Shown here: positions 34,574-43,708 of the stretch, piece after piece
How positions within the stretch are numbered: position 1 is the first letter of the stretch
Layout: each line of letters opens with the position of its first letter
Source of the DNA: Gammaproteobacteria bacterium
GTDB lineage: Bacteria > Pseudomonadota > Gammaproteobacteria > HK1
DNA length: 64,000 nt
Reading direction: 5' to 3'
NCBI GenBank assembly: GCA_012103455.1
Contig: WLWT01000001.1
Coordinates: 3,913,288-3,977,287 of the forward strand
Position numbers and translations under genes: made by a program
The notes under the pieces: generated by a model
Seen by the model: the letters and a program-made list of their open reading frames with translations, nothing else
The model's database searches: none
What the model was told of the DNA's origin: nothing

Positions 34574-36520
34574 TCACGCCCACGTCAAATCCTTGAATAA
34601 ATCCAGGGCTTCAGGATTAGCCAACGCTTCGATGTTTTCTACCGGCTCGCCGTGCACGATGTTACGCACCGCCAGTTCGACGATCTTGCCACTCTTGGTG
34701 CGCGGGATATCCGCCACCTGCATGATCCGCGCAGGCACATGCCGCGGGGTGGCGTTGCTGCGTATCTGTAACCGAATCTTCTGATCGAGCGCCTCATCCA
34801 GCGCTAGACCTTCAGCCAAACGGACGAAGAGCACGATCCGCGTGTCGCCCTCCCATTGCTGGCCGATGACCAAGCCTTCCACGACTTCCGCCAACTGTTC
34901 AACCTGCCGGTAGATTTCCGCCGTACCGATGCGTACCCCGCCAGGATTCAACACCGCATCGGACCGGCCATGTATCACCAGACCGCCGTTAACCGTCTGT
35001 TCCACATAGTCGCCGTGACACCAAACGCCCTCGAAGCGCTCGAAATACGCAGCGCGGTACCGTGCATCGTCTGGATCATTCCAAAAACCGACCGGCATGG
35101 AGGGAAACGCTTGCCGGCACACCAACTCGCCTTTTTGCCCCACTACCGGATTACCCCGGTCATCGAACACAGCCACATCCATGCCTAGAGCCGGCCCCTG
35201 GATTTCGCCCCGCCACACCGGCTGTAGCGGTGTGCCCAACACAAAACAGCCGATGATATCGGTGCCTCCGGCAATAGAGGCCAAATGCAGATCGGATTTC
35301 ACATGCCCGTAAACAAAGTCGAAACTCTCGGGTGCTAGCGGAGATCCGGTGGACAACATAGCGCGAAGAGCGGACAGATCATGGGTTTCTTTTGGGCGCA
35401 ATCCCGACTTCTTAACCGCGTCTATATATTTCGCGGATGTGCCGAAGAGGGTCATGCCATGCTGGTCGGCGAAATCGAATAAGGCCGCAGGCCCCGGATA
35501 AAAAGGCGAGCCGTCGTAGAGCAACAAGGTGGCCTCGCTGGCCAAGCCGGAGGCCAACCAGTTCCACATCATCCAGCCACAGGTGGTGAAATAAAACAGG
35601 CGATCATCGGGCTTCACATCGCTTTGCAGACGGTGCTCTTCCAAGTGTTTGAGTAGCGTGCCACCCGCGCCGTGAACAATGCACTTGGGTACGCCGGTGG
35701 TGCCGGAGGAGTACATGATGTAAAGCGGATGATTAAAATCCATGCGGGCAAAAGCGATATCCCCGCCCGGCGCCTCAGCCACCGCATCGGCCACCATCAT
35801 GGCGCCCTTCAAATGCGCAAGGTCCGGATGGGAGCGGGTATAAGGAACCACCAGCACGTGCTCGATCGATGGCACCGCTTGCTGAATGCCGGCCGCTTTT
35901 TCAAGACAATCCAGGGTTTTGCCGTTGTAATAATAAGCATCGGCCACGAACATCACTTTGGGTTCGATCTGACCGAAACGATCGACCACCCCCTGCACGC
36001 CAAAATCCGGCGAGCATGAAGACCACACCGCGCCGACGCTGGCCGCCGCCAGCATGGCGGCGATGGTCTCTGGCAGATTCGGCAGATAGCCACCTACCCT
36101 ATCGCCCACGCTCACGCCACGTTCCTCGAGCGCGTAGGTCAATCCACGCACCAGCGCATAGAGCTGCGCGTAGGTCATGGTCCGCTCTACTCGATCCTCG
36201 CCGCGAAAAATAAATGCCGGTTTGTCATCCCGCCGGCGCAGCAAATTTTCAGCGAAGTTCAAGCGGGCACCGGGAAACCAACGGGCACCGGGCATAGCCT
36301 CACCGTTTTCAAGCACCACCTCGCCGCGCGTATCCGCGATGACCTCACAGAAGTCCCACACGCTGACCCAGAAATCCTCGCGTTGAGTGATAGACCACCT
36401 GTGCAGCGCTTGGTAATCGTCAATAGCGAGTCCCCACTTGGCGTTCACCGTCTCCATAAAAGCCCGCATGTTGGCGTTTCGCCGCCGTGCCTCACTGGGC
36501 CGCCAGAGTGGCTCCTTCAT
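34574..36520 (-). CDS. aacS: Acetoacetyl-CoA synthetase
   Basis: 648 aa from the ATG at 36520 (MKEPLWRPSEARRRNANMRA), with GGGAG about 8 bases upstream. It activates acetoacetate to acetoacetyl-CoA with ATP in the cytoplasm. Typical family features: the N-terminal W-x-P-S-x-E/A-R start, ARWFPGARLNFAENLL, the AMP-binding P-loop YIMYSSGTTGVPKCIVHGAG, YFTTCGWMMWNWL, and the C-terminal RTKSGKIVELAVRNIVHGEP with the catalytic lysine region. Leucine degradation through the methylcrotonyl-CoA carboxylase route yields acetoacetate, so it fits with the liu genes downstream. It diverges from the acyl-CoA ligase gene at 36628. Confidence 0.93.
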   Translation of the reverse strand: MKEPLWRPSEARRRNANMRAFMETVNAKWGLAIDDYQALHRWSITQREDFWVSVWDFCEVIADTRGEVVLENGEAMPGARWFPGARLNFAENLLRRRDDKPAFIFRGEDRVERTMTYAQLYALVRGLTYALEERGVSVGDRVGGYLPNLPETIAAMLAAASVGAVWSSCSPDFGVQGVVDRFGQIEPKVMFVADAYYYNGKTLDCLEKAAGIQQAVPSIEHVLVVPYTRSHPDLAHLKGAMMVADAVAEAPGGDIAFARMDFNHPLYIMYSSGTTGVPKCIVHGAGGTLLKHLEEHRLQSDVKPDDRLFYFTTCGWMMWNWLASGLASEATLLLYDGSPFYPGPAALFDFADQHGMTLFGTSAKYIDAVKKSGLRPKETHDLSALRAMLSTGSPLAPESFDFVYGHVKSDLHLASIAGGTDIIGCFVLGTPLQPVWRGEIQGPALGMDVAVFDDRGNPVVGQKGELVCRQAFPSMPVGFWNDPDDARYRAAYFERFEGVWCHGDYVEQTVNGGLVIHGRSDAVLNPGGVRIGTAEIYRQVEQLAEVVEGLVIGQQWEGDTRIVLFVRLAEGLALDEALDQKIRLQIRSNATPRHVPARIMQVADIPRTKSGKIVELAVRNIVHGEPVENIEALANPEALDLFKDLTWA

Positions 36521-36627
36521 CGTTCGACTCCCATGGCTCGACCCCCACTCATTACAAGGTATGCGGCGATCATAGCCGCCAAGTAAATTACCCGTCACAG
36601 TGCCGCGGCTCTCCAAGAGGACTGAAC

Positions 36628-38268
36628 ATGGCCACCGCCAACCCCTACGAGTTACACCTAGAGCGCACCCTCGCCAACTTCACCGCCTTGACCCCGCTTA
36701 GCTTCATCGAGCGCGCCGCCCACGTGTACCCGGATCAGTGCGCCGTTATTCACGGGGAGCTGCGCCGCTCCTGGCGCGAGACCTACGCGCGGTGCCGGCG
36801 CTTAGCCAGCGCCCTCAACAAGCGCGGCATAGGCCCGGGCGACACCGTCGCCATCCTGGCGCCCAACGTACCGGCCATCTTGGAAGCCAGTTTCGGCGTG
36901 CCGATGGCGGGCGCCGTCTTAAATACACTCAATACCCGGTTGGACGCCGGCCTCATCGCTTTTTGCTTGGACCACGGTGAAGCGAAAGTTCTGATCACCG
37001 ACATCGAGCTATCGGCGACGGCCAAAGCGGCCCTCGCGAAGACGAGTCATCCGCCCCTGGTCATAGACATCACCGATGCACTCGCCAGCGGCGGCGACCT
37101 CATCGGCGAGATGACCTACGAAGCTTTCCTGCAAACCGGCGATCCCGAGTTCGAATGGCGCTGGCCGGAGGATGAGTGGGAAGCGATATCACTGAATTAC
37201 ACCTCCGGCACCACGGGTAATCCCAAAGGCGTGGTTTACCATCACCGTGGCGCCTATCTCAATGCGCTCAGCAACGCGGTCGGTTGGAATCTCGGCCATC
37301 ATCCGGTGTACCTGTGGACCCTGCCCATGTTCCATTGCAACGGTTGGTGCTTTCCCTGGACGCTGGCGGCGGTGGCTGGTACCAGCGTGTGCGCAAGACG
37401 GGTGGATGCCGCGACTATATTCAACGCCATCGCCGACCACGGCGTGACCCATTTTTGCGGCGCTCCCATCGTGCTCGGTTTTATTCTGAACGCGGCCCCC
37501 GAAGCAAAGCGCTCATTCGGCCATACGGTCGAGGTCATGACCGCTGCAGCCCCACCTCCAGCGGCCGTGCTCGAAGGCATGCAGCGGGCCGGCTTCAAAA
37601 CGACCCATGTTTACGGCCTGACGGAAACCTATGGTCCCGCCGTCATCTGTGCCTGGAAACCTGAGTGGAATGCCTTGCCCTCGCAGGAGCAAGCCATCAT
37701 CAAAGCCCGCCAGGGCGTTCGCTATCACGCACTGGAAGGATTGACCGTCATGGATCCCGGCACCATGCAACCGGTACCCGCCGACGGTGAGACCATGGGA
37801 GAGGTGATGTTGCGCGGCAATATCTTGATGAAAGGCTATCTCAAGAATCCCGAAGCCACGCAAGAAGCGTTCGCTGGCGGTTGGTTTCACTCCGGCGATT
37901 TAGGCGTATTGGAGCCGGATGGCTATATTCGCCTCAAGGATCGATCCAAAGACATCATTATCTCCGGTGGCGAGAATATATCTTCCATCGAAATAGAAGA
38001 CACACTCTACCGCCATCCCGATGTTTTGGAGGCGGCGGTGGTCGCCCGTCCCGATGAGACATGGGGCGAAACGCCGTGTGCTTTTGTGTTGTTGAAAGCC
38101 GGATCGCAAACCGCCGAAGAGGACATCATGGCGTTTTGTAAAGACAACCTGGCGCGCTTCAAGTGTCCCAAAACAATTGTTTTCGGAGACTTACCCAAAA
38201 CATCCACCGGCAAAATACAGAAATTCAAGCTGCGTGAACGGGCGGCGAACCTGATGATGGGCAGCTGA
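36628..38268 (+). CDS. AMP-forming acyl-CoA synthetase (medium-chain / DmdB-like)
   Basis: 546 aa; start ATG at 36628 with AAGAGG at 36615-36620. ANL-superfamily ligase making acyl-CoA from acid, ATP and CoA. Motifs: SLNYTSGTTGNPKGVVYHHR (P-loop), PMFHCNGWCFPWTLAAVAGT, THVYGLTETYGPAVICAWKP, GWFHSGDLGVLEPDGYIRLK, DRSKDIIISGGENISSIEIE and PKTSTGKIQKFKLRERA with the catalytic lysine. The HCNGWCFPW motif is typical of the LuxE/DmdB-like group that takes short to medium or methylated acids such as 3-methylmercaptopropionate. It shares a 107-bp divergent promoter region with aacS. MITE copy 3 follows the stop. Confidence 0.88.
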   Translation: MATANPYELHLERTLANFTALTPLSFIERAAHVYPDQCAVIHGELRRSWRETYARCRRLASALNKRGIGPGDTVAILAPNVPAILEASFGVPMAGAVLNTLNTRLDAGLIAFCLDHGEAKVLITDIELSATAKAALAKTSHPPLVIDITDALASGGDLIGEMTYEAFLQTGDPEFEWRWPEDEWEAISLNYTSGTTGNPKGVVYHHRGAYLNALSNAVGWNLGHHPVYLWTLPMFHCNGWCFPWTLAAVAGTSVCARRVDAATIFNAIADHGVTHFCGAPIVLGFILNAAPEAKRSFGHTVEVMTAAAPPPAAVLEGMQRAGFKTTHVYGLTETYGPAVICAWKPEWNALPSQEQAIIKARQGVRYHALEGLTVMDPGTMQPVPADGETMGEVMLRGNILMKGYLKNPEATQEAFAGGWFHSGDLGVLEPDGYIRLKDRSKDIIISGGENISSIEIEDTLYRHPDVLEAAVVARPDETWGETPCAFVLLKAGSQTAEEDIMAFCKDNLARFKCPKTIVFGDLPKTSTGKIQKFKLRERAANLMMGS

Positions 38269-38282
38269 ATTCGACTCTTATA

Positions 38283-38423
38283 GGGCGCCTGCTAAAAATA
38301 GTCATTGTTTCGTGAGTGCAAGGAAGCACCGCGCGCGCAACCGCAGTGTATAGGTGATACCTGAGGATTGGAGCACGGCGCTGACGCCGCAATCGCGGAA
38401 AAAGTGCATTGTTAGAGGTGCCC
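38283..38423 (-). mobile_element. MITE family 1, copy 3 (141 bp)
   Basis: Ends GGGCGCCTGCTAAAAATA and TTGTTAGAGGTGCCC with a perfect TATA duplication (38279-38282 and 38424-38427). It lies between the convergent acyl-CoA ligase and ferredoxin-like genes, 14 bp after the first and 15 bp from the second. Confidence 0.92.
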
Positions 38424-38438
38424 TATAGTGCAAACGCC

Positions 38439-39116
38439 TCAATGCGCTCGCTTGAACGCACTCATATGAAACCGCATTTGCGCGAGAGGGTAGCGGGTAT
38501 CTTGTCCAATCGGGCAGGCGCGGCGGGCGGCACAGCCGTGATTCATACAGTCCTCGCCATCAGCCGTTCCAAGATGTTGCGCGCAAGCCGATACCTGATA
38601 ACGGGTGCCGTCGAACGCGCTGACGGGACAGGCGTGCAAGCAGGGTTGCTCCCGGCAGGTGAGGCAAGGATTCTCCGCCACCGAAGGCGGCGGTAATGGC
38701 AATCGCCGGTGCGATAGCAACGCGGCGCGCAATCCATGCCACAGACCATAGCGATGGTGCACGATGATCCCTAGTGGTGACGGCCAAACAGGCGCGCAGC
38801 GGTTAGCCCAGCGTTGAAATGGCCAATACGGTGGCCCATGGAACGGAAAACAAGCACTCATGCCGGCGTCCCGTGCGAGCGGCAACAACTGTTCTTGTGT
38901 CCACGTATCCAAAGGATCCGTACCAGCATAGCGGTGATACCAGGGCGCGAATTTTCGCCACATATCGTGGCCCGCGCTCCCTACCATCAACACCATTGCC
39001 GGGCGGGCGCCGTTGTCTAAAGCAGGAACTTCCTCATCCGGCTGCGGATAGAAGCCTCCCAGCAATAAAAAACCAGCCTCATCCAGGCGCGCCGAGATAT
39101 CGCTGAGTTCATCCAT
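38439..39116 (-). CDS. 4Fe-4S ferredoxin-like protein
   Basis: 225 aa. The C-terminal part has a cysteine pattern for iron-sulfur clusters: CLTCREQPCLHACPVSAFDG, then a second group (DCMNHGCAARRACPIG). The N-terminal ~110 residues (GFYPQPDEEVPALDNGARPA, FPFHGPPYWPFQRW) resemble the cobalamin-binding-like fold of QueG-type proteins but shorter. It probably passes electrons to an unknown partner. It overlaps the upstream NRDE gene by 8 bp, so the two are co-translated; that pairing is seen here and its meaning is unknown. Confidence 0.72.
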   Translation of the reverse strand: MDELSDISARLDEAGFLLLGGFYPQPDEEVPALDNGARPAMVLMVGSAGHDMWRKFAPWYHRYAGTDPLDTWTQEQLLPLARDAGMSACFPFHGPPYWPFQRWANRCAPVWPSPLGIIVHHRYGLWHGLRAALLSHRRLPLPPPSVAENPCLTCREQPCLHACPVSAFDGTRYQVSACAQHLGTADGEDCMNHGCAARRACPIGQDTRYPLAQMRFHMSAFKRAH

Positions 39117-39879
39117 GCATGCGCGCCGGTGGCGTCTGTTTTAAGTCGAAGCGCTGCGTAGCCACCGGACATGATGCGCAATCGTAACAACGCTCGGCGA
39201 ACCAGCCGTTGCCATCATCGCGAAACGCCAGCACGGATATGGAGCGTGTGCCATAGGTGCTCGCTTCGATGAACATCGAGGAGAACGCAGTGGGCGATTC
39301 ATAAGTGACGCTTTCGTCCTCATCGGGTTGTCGCCGATCATCCATCAATGCGAGTAACGCCATCGGATCAGGTGCCCGCTCACTTAGAAGTTGCGCGAAC
39401 AACCGCTTACCCCGTTGAACCTTTGGCCACGGTATATCCAGAGAATGATTGCCGAGCCCGTAAATACCCGGCTTCAAGGTCCTGGCCGGCAGATCGAAAT
39501 TGGAGACTATACCTAGATATTCACCGTCATCGACGAGCAGGTTGAAGCCGTTGTACGAGCCCGCATTGGCTTGCACATCAGCGAGATACTCAGCCGTGGC
39601 TATATCTTTATTTTGCAAGAATTCACTGACTAAAAATCCACGGCTGCGCACCGTGGCGCTGCGCGGTCCGGAATAGTTAGTCAGCGCTGCGAAACGCCCG
39701 CCTATGGTTACCCCTAGCCAGGTTCCGCCAGCCTCTAGATCGCGCCCGGCTAACAGCTCCGGCGTTTCCTCCCAATAGTGCGCCTTGGCGGTGGCGCGGC
39801 TATGGAATTCATCCCGGTTCGCCGCCACCACCAGCCTATAGCCCGGTACACACCGGTTAGCGATGAACATGAGGCACAT
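39109..39879 (-). CDS. NRDE/TANGO2-family protein
   Basis: 256 aa. It begins with the family signature MCLMFIANRCVPGYRLVVAA followed by NRDEFHSRAT, then GRDLEAGGTWLGVTIGGRFA and YNGFNLLVDDG. Cys2 right after the initiator Met is the probable N-terminal nucleophile of this Ntn-hydrolase-like family. Human TANGO2 has been linked to heme or lipid handling, but bacterial function is not settled. It is coupled to the ferredoxin-like gene and ends beside the boundary of the 6.3-kb duplication. Confidence 0.88.
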   Translation of the reverse strand: MCLMFIANRCVPGYRLVVAANRDEFHSRATAKAHYWEETPELLAGRDLEAGGTWLGVTIGGRFAALTNYSGPRSATVRSRGFLVSEFLQNKDIATAEYLADVQANAGSYNGFNLLVDDGEYLGIVSNFDLPARTLKPGIYGLGNHSLDIPWPKVQRGKRLFAQLLSERAPDPMALLALMDDRRQPDEDESVTYESPTAFSSMFIEASTYGTRSISVLAFRDDGNGWFAERCYDCASCPVATQRFDLKQTPPARMHG

Positions 39880-39893
39880 ACTGAGGTACGCGC

Positions 39894-42800
39894 TTACATA
39901 GTGCGCCGGTACTGGCCACCGACTTCGAATAACGCATCGGTAATCTGCCCGAGCGAGCAGTGGCGCACCGTTTCCACCAATACCTCGAATACATTACCCC
40001 CGGCGATGGCCACATCCCGCAGGCGGCCAAGGGCCGCCCCGGCTTCTTTCGCATGAGTTTTTTGAAACGCCCCGAGACGGGCAATCTGGTTTTCTTTCTC
40101 CTCAGTGGTGGAACGGGCCAATTCCAGCGTTGTGGCGGCGCTAGGCGGCGCCGGATTCAAAAAAGTATTGACGCCGATAATCGGCAGTGAACCATCGTGC
40201 TTGCGGTGTTCGTAGTCCATCGATTCATCTTGAATACGGCCCCGCTGATAACCGGTTTCCATCGCCCCCAGCACACCACCGCGCTCGGAAATACGCTCGA
40301 ATTCCTGCAACACCGCCTCTTCCACCAAATCAGTCAATTCCTCAATGATAAAACTACCCTGATTGGGGTTTTCACACTTAGCCAGCCCCCATTCCCGGTT
40401 AATCACCAATTGAATAGCGAGCGCCCGGCGCACGGACTCGGATGTGGGCGTAGTTATCGCTTCATCATAAGCATTGGTATGCAAGGAGTTACAGTTGTCA
40501 TAAGTGGCGATCAGTGCCTGCAAAGTAGTGCGAATATCGTTGAAGTCGATCTCCTGCGCATGCAGCGAACGGCCCGAAGTCTGAACATGATATTTGAGCT
40601 TTTGGCTGCGCTCGCCAGCGCCGTAGCGCTCGCGCATGGCGGTTGCCCAAATACGCCGCGCCACCCGGCCCAGCACGGTGTACTCCGGATCCATGCCGTT
40701 GGAGAAGAAAAAAGAGAAATTCGCCGCGAAATCATCCACCTCCATAGCACGCGCCAGATAACTCTCCACGTAGGTAAAACCATTGGAGAGGGTAAGAGCC
40801 AATTGGGTGATGGGATTGGCGCCCGCCTCGGCGATGTGATAGCCGGAGATGGAAACGGAGTAGAAGTTACGCACCTTATGGGCGATGAAATATGCTTGAA
40901 TATCGCCCATGACTTTGAGGCTGAACTCGGTGGAGAAGATGCAGGTATTCTGTCCCTGATCTTCTTTCAAGATATCGGCCTGCACCGTCCCGCGTACGTT
41001 GGCCAGCGCATAAGCCCGCACTTGCGCCAACTCTGCCTCATCCGGCGCCCGCCCGTGTTGCGCCTCGAACTTCGCCACTTGCTGATCGATGGCCGTATTC
41101 AAGAACATGGCCAATAGGGTGGGCGCCGGGCCATTGATGGTCATGGATACGGAGGTATGCGGCGCGCACAGATCGAAGCCGCAATACAGGGTACGCATAT
41201 CATCCAACGTGGCGATGGACACGCCCGAGTTACCCACTTTGCCATAAATGTCGGGGCGCTGATGCGGGTCGAAACCGTACAGGGTCACCGAGTCGAAGGC
41301 CGTGGACAGGCGCTTGGCATCGCTGTGTTCGCACAGAACATGAAAGCGGCGGTTGGTGCGCGCCGCATCGCCTTCGCCGGCAAACATACGCGACGGCTCC
41401 TCGCCCTCGCGCTTGAACTCGAACACACCGGCGGTAAACGGAAAACGCCCCGGCACATTCTCGAGCAGCAACCAGCGCAGCAAATCACCATGATCGTGAT
41501 ACTTGGGCAGCGCCACTTTGGCGATGGAAGAACCGGACAGGGATTCGTAACGAAGCGCCGTGCGCAGTGCCCGATCCCGTATCCGGGTGACGAACTCGCC
41601 GGCCTCATAACGCTCCACTAAGGCCGGCCATTCATCCAATAACCCTTGCGCCTCGGCGGTAAGCTGGCCGCTGCGCTCATCCGCCAAGGCCAGCAACGCG
41701 CTAGTGTTGCCGCCGCTTCGTTGCAGCAGGCGGGCCGCTTCGCGTAGCTGTTGCCGCTCCCGCGCCAGCAGGGCTTGCGCTTCCACGTGCGTCCTAAAGC
41801 CGCGCACCGTCGCCGCGATTTCGGCCAGATACCGAATACGGTGACCCGGAATAATGGGCTGCGCCTTGGACGATTGACGGCTAGATGATCGCTCCCCCTC
41901 GGGCCTAGGCAAATGCCCGCCGCGAAGATCCGCGCCTTTTGCCGCCAACGCATCGGTAAGGCCGTGATAAAGCGCGCTCACCCCAGCGTCATTGAAACGC
42001 GCCGCCACCGTGCCATACACGGGCATATCCGCCGTGCTGACAGCAAACGCCCCGGTGTTGCGCTGCACCTGCTTGCGCACATCGCGCAACGCATCCTCCG
42101 CGCCCTTGCGGTCGAACTTGTTGATGACCACCAATTGGGCGAAATCGAGCATGTCGATTTTCTCCAACTGACTGGCGGCGCCGAACTCCGGCGTCATCAC
42201 ATACACCGGGATATCCACCAGCGGCACGATAGCGGCATCGCCCTGGCCGATGCCCGGCGTCTCCACGATGACGAGATCGAATCGCGCCATGCGGATCAGT
42301 GCGAGCACCGGCGCCAGCGCTGCGGGTACCTCGGCCCCCGAGCCGCGCGTGGCCAAGGAGCGCACGAAGATGTCGGCATGGTTGATCGCGTTCATGCGGA
42401 TGCGATCGCCCAGCAGCGCCCCGCCCGTCTTACGCTTGGACGGATCCACCGCCAACACCGCGATGCGCAAACCGTCGCGGTGATCCAGCCTGAAGCGGCG
42501 GATCAACTCGTCGGTCAAGGAGCTTTTGCCAGCCCCGCCGGTGCCGGTGAGGCCCACCACCGGCGCGCCGCCAGCGGCACCGGCGGCACTCTCCAGCCGG
42601 GCCATCACGGTGGCCGGTGCCGCGCCTACCTCCAACGCCGTGATGGCGTGGGACAAAGCCAACCGGTCGCCCGCCGCCACGGCTTCGATACAGACGCCGG
42701 CGCGCGCAGCACGCTGGCAGTCCAGCCGCGCGATCATGTCCTCGATCATGCCCTTCAAGCCCAGCGACTGGCCGTCCTCGGGCGAGTAGATGCGTTCTAC

Positions 42801-43172
42801 TCCGTAGTCATGTAATTGTTCGATCTCTCCAGGGATAATGACGCCACCACCACCGCCGAACACCCGTATATGGCCGCCACCACGCGCGCGCAACCTATCC
42901 ACCATGTATTGAAAATACTCGACATGCCCGCCCTGATAGGAACTCACCGCGATGCCATCGGCGTCTTCGTCAAGCGCCGCGGTCACTATCTCCTCCACCG
43001 CCCGGTTGTGGCCCAGGTGAATCACCTCGGCGCCAGCGCTTTGCAGAATGCGGCGCATGATGTTGATCGACGCATCGTGCCCGTCGAACAGGCTGGCGGC
43101 GGTGACGAAGCGCGGCGGAACGCCAGGTGCGGCACCGGCGCAGGGCTTTGGTAAAGCGGCAGCTTCGGGCAT
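39894..43172 (-). CDS. icmF: Fused isobutyryl-CoA mutase (IcmF), copy 1
   Basis: 1092 aa. Adenosylcobalamin enzyme that interconverts isobutyryl-CoA and n-butyryl-CoA, and in some members isovaleryl-CoA and pivalyl-CoA. Domain order is that of IcmF: B12-binding domain (~20-150; D30-G-H-D33, GGHVEYFQYM, FGGGGGVIIP), MeaI-like G-protein chaperone (P-loop GTGGAGKS at 210-217; NKFDRKGAED), a linker, and the TIM-barrel mutase (~560-1092; ISGYHIAEAGANPITQLALT). It is divergent from liuR across a palindromic operator. It differs from copy 2 at about ten residues, including VRGFRTH/VRAFRAH, RLLQRSGGNT/MLAQSGDDA and LYCGFD/LYAGFD. Both copies appear intact. Confidence 0.93.
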   Translation of the reverse strand: MPEAAALPKPCAGAAPGVPPRFVTAASLFDGHDASINIMRRILQSAGAEVIHLGHNRAVEEIVTAALDEDADGIAVSSYQGGHVEYFQYMVDRLRARGGGHIRVFGGGGGVIIPGEIEQLHDYGVERIYSPEDGQSLGLKGMIEDMIARLDCQRAARAGVCIEAVAAGDRLALSHAITALEVGAAPATVMARLESAAGAAGGAPVVGLTGTGGAGKSSLTDELIRRFRLDHRDGLRIAVLAVDPSKRKTGGALLGDRIRMNAINHADIFVRSLATRGSGAEVPAALAPVLALIRMARFDLVIVETPGIGQGDAAIVPLVDIPVYVMTPEFGAASQLEKIDMLDFAQLVVINKFDRKGAEDALRDVRKQVQRNTGAFAVSTADMPVYGTVAARFNDAGVSALYHGLTDALAAKGADLRGGHLPRPEGERSSSRQSSKAQPIIPGHRIRYLAEIAATVRGFRTHVEAQALLARERQQLREAARLLQRSGGNTSALLALADERSGQLTAEAQGLLDEWPALVERYEAGEFVTRIRDRALRTALRYESLSGSSIAKVALPKYHDHGDLLRWLLLENVPGRFPFTAGVFEFKREGEEPSRMFAGEGDAARTNRRFHVLCEHSDAKRLSTAFDSVTLYGFDPHQRPDIYGKVGNSGVSIATLDDMRTLYCGFDLCAPHTSVSMTINGPAPTLLAMFLNTAIDQQVAKFEAQHGRAPDEAELAQVRAYALANVRGTVQADILKEDQGQNTCIFSTEFSLKVMGDIQAYFIAHKVRNFYSVSISGYHIAEAGANPITQLALTLSNGFTYVESYLARAMEVDDFAANFSFFFSNGMDPEYTVLGRVARRIWATAMRERYGAGERSQKLKYHVQTSGRSLHAQEIDFNDIRTTLQALIATYDNCNSLHTNAYDEAITTPTSESVRRALAIQLVINREWGLAKCENPNQGSFIIEELTDLVEEAVLQEFERISERGGVLGAMETGYQRGRIQDESMDYEHRKHDGSLPIIGVNTFLNPAPPSAATTLELARSTTEEKENQIARLGAFQKTHAKEAGAALGRLRDVAIAGGNVFEVLVETVRHCSLGQITDALFEVGGQYRRTM

Positions 43173-43231
43173 GGTGGGCGACTCCAGGACATAGCGGCAA
43201 GGCCGGGTCTAGCGCAGGGCAAGCTATCTCT

Positions 43232-43245
43232 CGTTTACGTAAACG
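43232..43245. promoter_or_regulatory. LiuR-type palindromic operator, copy 1
   Basis: CGTTTACGTAAACG is a perfect 14-bp palindrome in the 116-bp gap between the divergent icmF and MerR-family genes. LiuR regulators of leucine and isovalerate catabolism are described as binding TTTACGTAAACG-like sites, so this is the likely site for the adjacent regulator, able to control both directions. Confidence 0.7.
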
Positions 43246-43288
43246 TCAATGTGTTACTTTACTTTCACCGTAAGAGTAGACCTACCCG

Positions 43289-43684
43289 GTGACCGCCACC
43301 CCCCTCATGGAAATCTTCAGCATCGGCGAGCTGTCGCGCGAATTCGCGGTCACGCCGCGCACTATACGATTCTATGAAGACCGCGGCCTGATAGCGCCGA
43401 GCCGGCGCGGCCAAACGCGGGTCTATTCGCCCAGGGACCGGATCCGCCTCAGGCTCATCTTGCGCGGCAAGCGCTTGGGCTTTTCCATCAGCGAGATCAG
43501 CGAAATCCTGGCTCTGTACGACGCGCCCCACGGTGAGGTGGGACAACTGTCGCGCTTCGTCGGCAAAATCCGCGAGCGCCGCCAGGCCCTGCGCAAGCAG
43601 GCGCAGGATATAGAGGCAGTCCTAAAAGAACTCGACTGCGTGGAACGCCGCTGTTTGGAACTGTTGCATCCCCGCACTGGTTAA
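43289..43684 (+). CDS. liuR: MerR-family regulator, LiuR-type, copy 1
   Basis: 131 aa with GTG at 43289, or a later ATG at 43307 (MEIFSIGELSREFAV). N-terminal MerR winged helix-turn-helix (FSIGELSREFAVTPRTIRFY-EDRGLIAPSRRGQTRVYS), then a C-terminal coiled coil (RERRQALRKQAQDIEAVLKE). It matches LiuR, which controls branched-chain acyl-CoA degradation. It lies directly before isovaleryl-CoA dehydrogenase and next to a palindromic site. The amino-acid sequence is identical to copy 2. Confidence 0.87.
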   Translation: MTATPLMEIFSIGELSREFAVTPRTIRFYEDRGLIAPSRRGQTRVYSPRDRIRLRLILRGKRLGFSISEISEILALYDAPHGEVGQLSRFVGKIRERRQALRKQAQDIEAVLKELDCVERRCLELLHPRTG

Positions 43685-43708
43685 GCTCTGCACTGAAGAT
43701 ATTTACCC

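Noticed and set aside
40197..42815. Long plus-strand frames (about 300 codons) opposite icmF, repeated in copy 2
   Set aside because: They are antisense shadows of a GC-rich coding sequence, with His/Arg-rich composition, no start signals and no family similarity.
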